From Mauremys mutica (Eukaryota > Chordata > Testudines > Geoemydidae): 64,000 nucleotides of DNA. Under the pieces are notes generated by a model. That model ran no database searches. It saw only the letters and a list, made by a program, of their open reading frames with translations, and had not been told where the DNA came from. The translations under genes were made by a program, and so were the position numbers. Positions 56,253 to 64,000 of the stretch are shown one piece after another; within the stretch, counting starts at the first letter, position 1, and every line of letters starts with the position of its first letter. The stretch covers positions 33,138,203-33,202,202 of the forward strand of contig NC_059084.1 in assembly GCF_020497125.1 (NCBI RefSeq). The letters are read 5' to 3'.

Positions 56253-57290
56253 TTGTGTAACCCTTCTGCCCCTCTGAGCTGGCAGCAACAAGGGCCGGGT
56301 TCAGTATCCAGGGGTTCTGTTTCAATAACACAATGCAAAACCGGCTTGATCCCCCACCCAGTGACCTGGGACAATTACATACCACACCCCCCCGGACGCC
56401 TCTAGGAGGCAATACTTCCCCTCTCGCAAGCACAGAGTCTGAGTGTAGCAAAATCCTTTTAATAAAGGAGGGAAACAATGTGGCATCATATTGGGGAAAC
56501 ACCACAAACAGGATTCATAACATAAACCATGAGCAAAAGACCCACCAAGCAAGTTTTGAGAGTGTCCTTTTCCCCTTAGGGTCTTAAGTCCAATCACCCC
56601 AAAGTCCAACAACCCAAAAGTCTCTGTCCCTGGTCAGTGCCGCCCCAGAGTTCAAAAGTTTATCTGCAGAGTTTTACCCCCCCAGCCTGGGTGGAAATGG
56701 GGGGGGGCACACAGGGTGTTAAGGGCCACCTTACGTGGGCCAGGGCCGACTGCCCCACCTCTCCGTGGAGTTCTGCTGCAGCCTTCATCACAACCAGCCC
56801 CACTCCACCAGCTGTGCCACTCCTCCAGCCAACCCGTGAGCCGCTCCAGCCGTCCCTGCAAACCATTCCACTCTGCTCGCTGTTCTGTGGGCAACTCCAA
56901 CAGTGCTGCAAACTACTCCGCTCTACCAGCCACTTAGCAATAGATCATCAGGCTCCCCAACTAGTTAACACAGCACTAGTTTAACTCTTTTAGCAATTTC
57001 ATCTCATAGTAAGGGAGCCCCAGTGCTGGTACACCATTGGCCCAAACTGAGTTCAACTCAGCAGCCTCTAGATGGACTCCTAAAGGAATCAAAATTAGCT
57101 CTGCTCTTCAACAGTGGAGGAGAAAGCAGAAAGAAGAAGAAGGTGCAATTGGTGTTCTAGGCCCTCAAAAAGGACCCATACCATCAAACACACACCAATC
57201 CCCAGCCTCTCTCAATTCACTGGGTTTTGGCACCCATGTCCCTTGTCTAGCGAGTGCTACTTAGTTAATGGTGAGATCCTGTCATAAAAC
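56253..57290. repeat. LTR-type repeat (TGTAACCCTTCTG)
   Basis: Begins TGTAACCCTTCTGCC at about 56253 and contains CCTTTTAATAAAGGAGGGAAAC. I associate this wording with a high-copy turtle LTR. The right end is not defined; no TSD found. Confidence 0.5.
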
Positions 57291-57890
57291 AGGTCCATAG
57301 TCCCTCATTTACATAATCAGGGTAACAACACTTTATTCCTCCTGCCTCAATAACAGAGAAATTGAGGATCCCACAGCTATCAAAGTGACCGTTTTAGGCT
57401 GCCGTGGGCTATGCTAGGCGGGGTGGGTGTGCCTATGCAAACGAGATCAGCTCCTGAAATTCTTTTCCACACTCGCCATAATTCACCATCAGATGTCAGG
57501 GTAGAGCTCATCCTGACTCTGCTTACAGTTGAGAACAAGTTCAGTTTGAAAGGTAGTTTATAAGCAATTTATTAATAATTTGGAGCTTCCCTGAAAGTTT
57601 TTATTACCCCAGGCAAGGAATAGTCACCAGTAAAAACCAATGTCTTCATTTTAATGTCAAGTGTTACTTCACACATTATCATCTTAAGTCAGGAGGATTG
57701 GGGGTGACTGTTTATATATTTAGCACAGAACATGTGATTTTATGTACTTATGTACTTATGCATTTGTATGCTTGGACATAGGGATCAGGCTACTGAAATA
57801 GCAACGCAAATAGGGTGAGGCAGTGAAATTGCGGTACATTCCCTAAAGCCTCTATCACACACACACACCTACTAGCAAATAGAAGCCTCT
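57291..57890. other. Unassigned, probably LTR-related
   Basis: Contains ACAACACTTTATTCCTCC, an LTR-like block, then AT-rich unique sequence. No gene. Confidence 0.3.
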
Positions 57891-57898
57891 CCAACTCA

Positions 57899-58157
57899 CA
57901 GGGGCGGCTCCAGACACCAGCATGCCAAGGGTGTGTCTGCGGCGGCAAGCCACGGGAGGCGCTCTCCCGGTCGCCACGAGGGCAGCAGGCAGGTTGCCTT
58001 TGGCAGCATGCCTGTGGAGAGTCCGCTGGTCCCACGGCTTTGGCGGACCTCCCACAGGCGTGCCGCCGAATCCGTGGGACCGGGGACCTCCCGCAGGCAA
58101 GCCGCCGAAGGCAGCCTGCCTGTCATACTTAGGATGGCAAACCTAGAGCCGCCCCTG
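57899..58157. mobile_element. hAT MITE with 8-bp TSD
   Basis: Termini CAGGGGCGGCTCCAG and CTAGAGCCGCCCCTG. Flanks CCAACTCA (57891-57898) and CCAACACA (58158-58165) agree at 7 of 8. Same family as 40857-41173. Confidence 0.9.
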
Positions 58158-59090
58158 CCAACACATCATCAAGGATCTACAACCTATCCTGGAAGGTTTG
58201 CTCTCACAAACCTTGGGAGGCAGACCAGTTCTTGCTTACAGACAGCCCCTCAACCTCAGACAAATACTCACCAGCAACCACACACCAGAAACACCAGCCC
58301 AGGAACCATCCCCTGCAACAAACACCATTGCCAACTCTGTCCACATATCTACTCAAGTGACACCATCACAGGACCTAACCACATCAGCCACACCATAAGG
58401 GGCTTGTTCACTTACACATCCACTAATGTGATATATGCCATCATTTGCCAGCAGTGCCCCTCTGCCGCATACATTGGCCAAAATGGACAGTCTCTATGCA
58501 AAAGAATAAATGTACACAAAGTAAATATGAAGAATTATAACATTCAAAAAAAAAGTGGCAAAGAGTCCTGTGGCACCTTATAGACAAACAGTGGGAGAGC
58601 ATTTTAACCTCCCTGGACTCTCAGTTTCAGACTTAAAAGTGGCTATTCTTCAACAAAAAAACTTCAAAAACAGACTTTTCAACGAGAAAATGCAGAACTG
58701 GAATTCATTTGCAAACTTGACACCATCAAATTAGGCCTGAATAAAGACTAGGAATGGCTGGGTCACTACGAGAAGTAATCTCCCATCAACTGTTGAGTAT
58801 GGGACATCCACCCTGATGGAATTGGCATCCTTACATTGTTACTCTGTTGACATTCACACCTTCTTGTCAACTGTTGGGAATGGGACACATCCACCCATCA
58901 TTGACCCGCCCCCCCCCCCCCCCACACACTTAGTAAGGCAACTTCCATCTTTTCCTGTGCTGTATATTTATGTCTGCCTACTGTAATTTTCACTCCATGC
59001 ATCTGAAGAAGTGGGTCATAGCCCACAAAAGCTTATGCTGTAATAAATTTGTTAGTCTTTAAGGTGCCACAAGACTCCTCGTTGTTTTTA
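58158..59090 (+). pseudogene. Penelope-like element, GIY-YIG endonuclease and 3' end
   Basis: The plus frame to 58583 contains a Cys/His cluster (CNKHHCQLC), then IRGLFTYTSTNVIYAIICQQ and YIGQNGQSL. This is the zinc-binding and GIY-YIG endonuclease arrangement of Penelope-like retroelements, here with YIG retained and the GIY half changed to VIY. The 3' UTR ends with the AAGCTTATGC and TTAGTCTTTAAGGTGCCAC tail (59025-59075). An antisense copy of that tail lies at about 58555-58588. The RT domain is absent through 5' truncation. Confidence 0.75.
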
Positions 59091-61128
59091 CTAGCAAACA
59101 GGTATTGGAAAAAATCCTCTGCTTGTTTCCCCACCTGTGACATAGGTATGCCACCTTGGCTTAATCATGAGATCTTGCATGATCTAAAAAATAAAAAGGA
59201 GTCATATAAAAAATGGAAACTATGACAAATTACAAAGGATGAATATAGGCAAACAGCACAGGAATGCAGGGGCAAGATTAGAAAGGCAAAGGCACAAAAT
59301 GAGCTCAAACTAGCTATGGGAATAAAGGGAAACAAGAAGACTTTTTATCAATACATTAGCAGCAAGAGGAAGACCAAGGACAGGGTAGGCCCACTGCTCA
59401 GTGAGGAGGGAGAAACAGTAACAGGAAACTTGGAAACGGCAGAGATGCTTAATGACTTCTTTGTTTTGGTCTTCACCGAGAAGTCTGAAGGAATGCCTAA
59501 CAGAGTGAATGCTTATGGGAAGGGGGCAGGTTTAGAAGAGAAAATAAAAAAAGAACAAGTTAAAAATCTCTTAGAAAAGTTAGATGCCTGCAAGTCACCA
59601 GGGCCTGACAAAATGCATCCTAGAATACTCAAGGAGCTAATAGAGGAGGTACCTGAGTCTCTAGCTATTATCTTTGGAAAATCATGGGAGACAGGAGAGA
59701 TTCCAGAAGACTGGAAAAGGGCAAACATAGTGCCCATCTACAAAAAAGGAAATAAAAACAACCCAGGAAACTACAGACCAGTTAGTTTAACTTCCATGCC
59801 AGGGAAGATAATGGAGCAAGTAATTAAGGAAATCATCTGCAAACACTTGGAGATGGTAAGGTGATAGGGAATAGCCAGCATGGATTTGTAAAGAACAAAT
59901 CATGTCAAACTAATCTGATAGCTTTCTTTGATAGGATAACGAGTCTTGTGGAAAAGGGAGAAGTGGTGGATGTGGTATACCTAGACTTTAGTAAGGCATT
60001 TGATACGGTCTCACATGATATTCTGATCGATAAACTAGGCAAATACAACTTAGATGGGGCTACTATAAAGTGGGTACATAACTGGCTGGATAACTGTACT
60101 CAGAAAGTAGTTATTAATGGTTCCCAATCCTGCTGGAAAGGTATAATGAGTGGGGTTCCGCAGGGGTCTGTTTTGGGACCGGCTCTGTTCAATATCTTCA
60201 TCAATGACTTAGATATTGGCATAGAAAGTACGCTTATTAAGTTTGCAGATGATACCAAACTGGGAGGGATTGCAACTGCTTTGGAGGACAGGGTCATCAT
60301 TCAAAATGATCTGGACAAATTGGAGAAATGGTCTGAGGTCAACAGGATGAAGTTTAATAAAGACAAGTGCAAAGTGCTCCACTTAGGAAGGAACAATCAG
60401 TTTCACACATACAGAATGGGAAGAGACTGTCTAGGAAGGAGTACGGTGGAAAGGGATCTAGGGGTTATAATGGACCACAAGCTAAATATGAGTCAACAGT
60501 GTGATGCTGTTGCAAAAGAAGCAAACATGATTCTGGGCTGCATTAACAGGTGTGTTGTGAGCAAGACACAAGAGGTCATTCTTCCACTCTTCTCTGCACT
60601 GCTTAGGCCCCAGCTGGAGTATTGTGTCCACTTCTGGGCACCGCATTTCAAGAAAGATGTGGAGAAATTGGAGAGGATCCAGAGAAGAGCAACAAGAATG
60701 ATTAAAAGTCTAGAGAACATGACCTATGAAGGAAGGCTGAAAGAATTGGGTTTGTTTAGTTTGGAAAAGAGAAGACTGAGAGGGGACATGATAGCAGTTT
60801 TCAGGTATCTTAAAGGGTGTCATAAGGTGGTGAGAGAAAACTTGTTCGTCTTAGCCTCTAAGGATAGAACAAGAAGCAAAGGGCTTAAACTGCAGCAAGG
60901 GAGGTTTAGGTTGGACATTAAGAAAAAGTTCCTGACAGGGTGGTTAAACATTGGAATAAACTGCCTAGAGAGGTTGTGGAATCTCCATCTCTGGAGAGAT
61001 TTAAGAGTAGGTTAGATAAATGTCTATCAGGGATGGTCTAGACAGTATTTGGTCCTGCCATGAGAGCAGGGGACTGGACTTGATGACCTCTCGAGGTCCC
61101 TTCCAGTCCTAGACTCTATGAATCTATG
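59091..61128 (+). mobile_element. CR1 LINE, 5'-truncated, well preserved
   Basis: Plus CR1 from the end of the endonuclease/linker through RT, C-terminal domain and 3' UTR, ending CTATGAATCTATGAG. Confidence 0.9.
59316..61015 (+). pseudogene. CR1 ORF2 RT, one frameshift
   Basis: Two frames (59316-59864 and 59861-61015) join at one shift near 59860. Motifs in order: [81 protein letters not shown], catalytic FADDTKLGG (about 60242), RMKFNKDKCKVLHLGR and RRATRMIKSLE. The second frame of 384 codons has no stop, so this is one of the youngest CR1s in the window. Confidence 0.9.
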
Positions 61129-61372
61129 AGGACAGGCTCCCATGCTCGAATGTGTGAATGAACAGTGGGGCCAAGTGTTCCGATTGTGCTAACACGTGAC
61201 CCCGATACCCAGACACCCCTTCCTGGGCTATTTGTCTGGACGCAGGTTGAATCATCAAATCCTAATTAACCTGCCCAGGAAAACTTGCATGTGCTGCAGA
61301 CTGTCTGCTTGGGAGACGCCACAAGGCTCTGGCCCTTCGCTCAGCTGACCCCAGGCAGGGACTGGCCCTGCT
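61129..61372. other. Spacer upstream of SNAPC2
   Basis: Unique-looking, no gene recognised. Confidence 0.35.
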
Positions 61373-61495
61373 TAGGGTGACCAAATGTCCTGATTTTATA
61401 GGGACAGGCCTGATTTTTAGGTCTTTTTCTTATATTGGCTCCTATTATCCCCCACCCCAATCCCGATTTTTCACATTTGCTGGCTGGTCAGCCTA
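61373..61495. mobile_element. Compact MITE with TAGGGTGACCA ends
   Basis: 123 bp from TAGGGTGACCA to TGGTCAGCCTA (one mismatch between arms). Its right end matches the terminus at 15191-15201. Superfamily not decided. Confidence 0.7.
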
Positions 61496-61655
61496 GCCCT
61501 GCTCCTCCAGCAATCCCGGCCCAGCGCATGCAGCAGCGCTGCACACCCAGCCCGAGGGGCCGGTCCCTGGGGGGCTGTTAGGGGGCTACCCCGGGGAGAG
61601 GCCTGGGGGCTCCGGGCGCAGTTTGCAAAAAGCCCCATTAACCGGAACCGCCCCC

Positions 61656-61679
61656 TGCGACTCCCGTGATGCACCGGGG
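61656..61679 (+). promoter_or_regulatory. ZNF143/THAP11-like site 1
   Basis: GCGACTCCCGTGATGCACCG matches the ACTxxxxTCCCxxxATGCA core loosely in spacing; a weaker member of the set. Confidence 0.5.
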
Positions 61680-61703
61680 CGAGGGAGGGAGGGCGAGCGG
61701 GGA

Positions 61704-61729
61704 CTGCGACTCCCGTGATGCACTGGGGC
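61704..61729 (+). promoter_or_regulatory. ZNF143/THAP11-like site 2
   Basis: Near-identical to site 1 (GCGACTCCCGTGATGCACTG), 49 bp further on, suggesting a local duplication. Confidence 0.5.
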
Positions 61730-61744
61730 GGGGAGGAGCTTGGC

Positions 61745-61767
61745 CTGCGACTCCCGTGATGCATCGG
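61745..61767 (+). promoter_or_regulatory. ZNF143/THAP11-like site 3
   Basis: Third copy (GCGACTCCCGTGATGCATCG), 41 bp after site 2. Confidence 0.5.
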
Positions 61768-61937
61768 GCCCGGCAAGGGGCCGCGCGTCATTCTGTTGCG
61801 CTTGCGCTCACACCTCTCCCTCGGACTCAGGGCAGCACCTCCTACGGCAACTTCCGCTTCCGGCCTTACAGGGCCCTAGTCCTGGAAACGGAAAGTCCCG
61901 AGCCCCGCAATGGCCGATGGGAGATGGAGGCTGGGTG

Positions 61938-61962
61938 ACACTAGATTTCCCATAGTGCCGCG
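61938..61962 (+). promoter_or_regulatory. ZNF143/THAP11-like site 4
   Basis: ACTAGATTTCCCATAGTGCC followed by GCG: correct ACTA and TCCCA-A-TGC spacing, close to consensus. Confidence 0.6.
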
Positions 61963-62001
61963 GGGCCCGCAATGGCCAGTGGTATATGCAGGCCGGGGGA
62001 G

Positions 62002-62026
62002 CACTACGCTTCCCACAATGCATCAC
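62002..62026 (+). promoter_or_regulatory. ZNF143/THAP11-like site 5
   Basis: ACTACGCTTCCCACAATGCA is nearly consensus (ACTACAxxTCCCAxxATGCA). The best site and closest to the CCAAT/CRE pair. Confidence 0.75.
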
Positions 62027-62046
62027 TTCACTTCTCCCCGGCCCGT

Positions 62047-62051
62047 CCAAT
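62047..62051 (+). promoter_or_regulatory. CCAAT box
   Basis: CCAAT in forward orientation, 17 bases before a full CRE; an NF-Y site is plausible. Confidence 0.55.
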
Positions 62052-62068
62052 CCTTGGAGCGCTTGCTG

Positions 62069-62076
62069 TGACGTCA
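62069..62076 (+). promoter_or_regulatory. Palindromic CRE
   Basis: Perfect TGACGTCA, the CREB/ATF consensus, close to the inferred transcription start. Confidence 0.7.
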
Positions 62077-62084
62077 TATCTGTG

Positions 62085-62167
62085 CGACAGAGACGGAACG
62101 GAGTCCTCGCTCTTATCCCTACGCCGGCCAGAGCCTGGATTCCCCCCCAGGGTCCGTGTGGCGGGGG
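62085..62167 (+). other. SNAPC2: Probable non-coding first exon of SNAPC2
   Basis: Lies between the CRE and a consensus donor (GGGG/GTGAGAG at 62168). The start is an estimate. The coding exon has a clean acceptor just 10 bp before its ATG, so an upstream exon is required. Confidence 0.5.
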
Positions 62168-62890
62168 GTGAGAGTGAGGTGCCACGTAGAGTGTGTGGGG
62201 GGGCGGTGGGTAGATGGGGGGCAGGGGCCCTGGAGAGTGAGTGTGGGGGGGGGCGGTGGGTAGATGGGGGGCAGGGACCCTGGACAGTGTGTGTGGGGGG
62301 GCGGTGGGTAGATGTGGGGCAGGGGCCCTGGAGAGTGAGTGTGGGGGGGGCGGTGGGTAGATGGGGGGCAGGGGCCCTAGACAGTGTGTGTGGGGGGGCT
62401 GTGGGTAGATGCGGGGGCAGGGACCCAGGAGAGTGAGTGTGGGGGGGGCGGTGGGTAGATGGGGGGCAGGGACCCTGGACAGTGTGTGTGGGGGGGCGGT
62501 GGGTAGATGGGGGCAGGGGCCCTGGAGAGTGAGTGTGGGGGGGGGGGGGGGTAGATGGGGGGCAGGGGCCCTGGACAGTGTGTGTGTGGGGGGGGCGGTG
62601 GGTAGATGTGGGGCAGGGGCCCTGGAGAGTGAGTGTGGGGGGGGGGCGGTGGGTAGATGGGGGGCAGGGGCCCTGGACAGTGTGTGTGGGGGGGGCTGTG
62701 GGTAGAAGGGGGGCAGGGGCCCTGGAGAGTGAGTGTGTGTGTGTGGGGCGGTGGGTAGATGGGGGGCAGGGGCCCTGGACAGTGTGTGTGTGGTGGGGGC
62801 TGTGGGTAGATGGGGGGCAGGGGCCCTGGAGTGTGAGTGTGTGGGGGGGGGGCTGTGGGTAGATGGGGGGGCAGGGTCCCTGTGGGTAGA
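62168..62890 (+). repeat. G-rich minisatellite in SNAPC2 intron 1
   Basis: About 14 tandem units of roughly 50 bp, each with a G7-G11 run, GCGGTGGGTAGATG, a second G-run and GCAGGGxCCCTGGA. Units alternate between GAGAGTGAGTG and ACAGTGTGTGTG at one position, so the higher-order unit is about 100 bp. Multiple G-runs per unit predict G-quadruplexes on the transcribed RNA. Long antisense open frames here are repeat artefacts. Confidence 0.92.
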
Positions 62891-62996
62891 GGGGATGGCT
62901 GGGGGGCGAGATGCCCCAGAGAGTGGGCGGGGGCCATAGGTAGATGGGAGGACCCGGGGGCTTTGACCTCTGACTCCTCCTTTTCTCCCCCTGCAG

Positions 62997-63213
62997 AGCC
63001 TGAGGCATGAAGCCCCCAGTTCGGACCCGCTCAGCCCCCACACGTTACGAAACGGGCCCCCCTGCATGCCATGCACCCACTCGGGCCCCCTGGACGACAC
63101 GGGAGAAGCAGCAACTGATCAAGGCCCTGAAGGCCCTGAAGGCCCAGGCCCCTCAAGGGGAGCTACAGGCAACGCTGCTGCAGGAGCATTTGCCCCGTAA
63201 GAGTGAGGCTGAG
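62997..63213 (+). CDS. SNAPC2: SNAPC2 first coding exon
   Basis: Acceptor CCCCCTGCAG at 62996, ATG at 63007, donor GAG/GTGAGC at 63214; 69 complete codons. The N-terminus MKPPVRTRSAPTRY followed by WTTREKQQLIKALKA and ending RKSEAE matches SNAPC2 (SNAP45), whose human form starts MKPPPRRR and has W-AREKRQL and RSEAE at the same places. SNAPC2 is a subunit of SNAPc, which binds the proximal sequence element of snRNA genes for RNA polymerases II and III. The W and REK region resembles a SANT-like helix. Remaining exons lie right of the window. The reading TCC-TAG beyond 63213 is intron. Confidence 0.92.
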
Positions 63214-63661
63214 GTGAGCGGGGTCTGGTCCTAGTCAAGCTGGTAACTGACCAGGCCAGGTTCAGAATAAGGGTAATTAGGGAACAGCACTCTCTCTGCT
63301 AACAAAAGAGAGAAGGTGCCCAATTTCCTGGTTGGCTTGGGAAGGGAGGGCCACCATCGTACTACCCTGCAGGTTCCTCTCCACTGTTCAGGTTGGGGTG
63401 GGGAAACCTAGTGCTGCCTGGCAGCAGCTCCTCTTATTTCTGTTTATGAGGCCCCTGATTTTGGCAGCACTAGAGGGTTGTTGGCTTATGCATCTCCTGT
63501 AGCTCAGGGGTTTTGCAGGCTGTGGGCTCCTGTGGGTGATGTCTTGCCCCTTATCTACCACTGGCAGTCACAGCTCCCCCCTCAGCTGCTCCCTGCCAGC
63601 TTTCTCCACAGCATTTTCTATCCAGATATCTTAACGGTTCCCATCACTGTAGTACCTAAGC
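63214..63661 (+). other. SNAPC2 intron
   Basis: No exon or recognised repeat before the hAT element at 63662. Confidence 0.6.
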
Positions 63662-64000
63662 CAGGGGTGAGCAAACATTTTGGCCCGAGGGCCTCATCGG
63701 CGAATAGGAATTGTATGGCGGGCCATGAATGCTCAGAAAATTGGGGTGCGAGCTTTGATGTGGGGCTGGGGATAAGGAGTTTGGCGTGTAGGAGGGTGAG
63801 CTGGGCTGGGACCGAGGGGTTTGGAGGGTGGGAGGGGGATCAGGGCTGGTGCAGGAAAGGGTGCAGGTTCTGACGGGAGATGCGAGTGGTGGGGTGGGAC
63901 TGGGGATGAGAGGTTTGGGGGTGCAGGAGGGTGTTCCGGGCTGGGATCAAGGGGTTTGGAGAGTGCAAGGGGGATCAGGGCTGAGGCAGGGAGTTGGGGC
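63662..64000. mobile_element. hAT element, left end, truncated by window
   Basis: Begins CAGGGGTGAGCAAACATTTT, close to the terminus of the hAT element at 7823 and the CAG-type ends of that family. The G-rich interior (GTTTGGAGGGTGGGAGGGGG) also resembles it. The right end is outside the window. Confidence 0.75.

Larger units (their letters stand above)
61496..62084 (+). promoter_or_regulatory. SNAPC2: CpG-island promoter of SNAPC2
   Basis: CpG-dense, repeat-free sequence directly upstream of the inferred first exon. It contains five ZNF143/THAP11-like sites, two adjacent ETS-type CTTCCG cores (61850-61862), a CCAAT box (62047-62051) and a palindromic CRE TGACGTCA (62069-62076). No TATA box. 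The density of sites resembles housekeeping promoters driven by ZNF143. Whether it also fires leftwards cannot be told; no leftward gene is visible. Confidence 0.75.

Noticed and set aside
61808..63100. 430-codon minus-strand open frame
   Set aside because: It runs antisense through the 50-bp minisatellite; its Pro/His/Thr-rich repeats are the translation of the tandem array.
1..64000. CRISPR arrays, operons, tRNA or rRNA genes
   Set aside because: None seen; this is vertebrate DNA. The tandem arrays present are minisatellites.

Overview
This is a vertebrate nuclear window, most likely from a turtle, judged by its repeats. It is dominated by CR1 LINEs in both orientations, endogenous retrovirus and gypsy-type LTRs, hAT and PIF/Harbinger elements with their MITEs, a Penelope-like element and L2/Tx1-like LINE scraps. 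Introns are long and CpG is confined to two islands. Species assignment is inference; no marker was aligned.

Two host genes are supported. (1) A rootletin-family gene (CROCC2-like coiled-coil protein of the ciliary rootlet and centrosome linker) lies on the minus strand. Five coding exons are readable: 24224-24409, 14218-14277, 13388-13453, 11998-12163 and 9959-10065. A CpG island at about 25941-26420 is a plausible promoter; the 3' part of the gene is not visible and would lie left of the window. The junction between the second and third exons is out of phase by one base next to a run of six G. (2) SNAPC2, a subunit of the snRNA-activating protein complex, starts on the plus strand at the right end. 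A CpG promoter at 61500-62167 carries five ZNF143/THAP11-like sites, a CCAAT box and a full CRE. A probable non-coding first exon follows, then a G-rich minisatellite intron, then the first coding exon at 63007-63213.

The rest is mobile DNA. 1-3889: decayed gammaretrovirus-like provirus (protease, RT, integrase, 3' LTR; gag outside the window, env almost absent). 4338-6975: minus CR1 carrying a TA-flanked MITE and a hAT element. 6976-9180: degenerate L2-like LINE with a second hAT element. 15202-22170: older minus CR1 split by a nearly full-length plus CR1, by a MITE with about 10-bp target duplications and by a GC-rich hAT element. 23161-23580: Ty3/gypsy integrase scrap. 27263-32795: a different retrovirus-like LTR, leader and gag fragment, with a 3.6-kb CR1 inserted in gag. 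33489-37085: LTR, protease-like and Tx1-like LINE remnants. 40660-50538: a deep LTR nest whose innermost member is a 4.0-kb Harbinger transposon with an intact transposase frame, a Myb/SANT-like frame and perfect 33-bp terminal inverted repeats. 50539-61128: further CR1s, LTRs, a hAT MITE and a Penelope-like GIY-YIG fragment.

Several insertions were placed to the base by reading target-site duplications on both sides, so the relative order of many insertions can be stated. No tRNA, rRNA or CRISPR was seen. The best candidates for something new are the Harbinger two-gene unit with its subterminal palindromes, the MITE family with long target duplications, the rootletin paralogue in the same window as SNAPC2, and the density of ZNF143-like sites on the SNAPC2 promoter.
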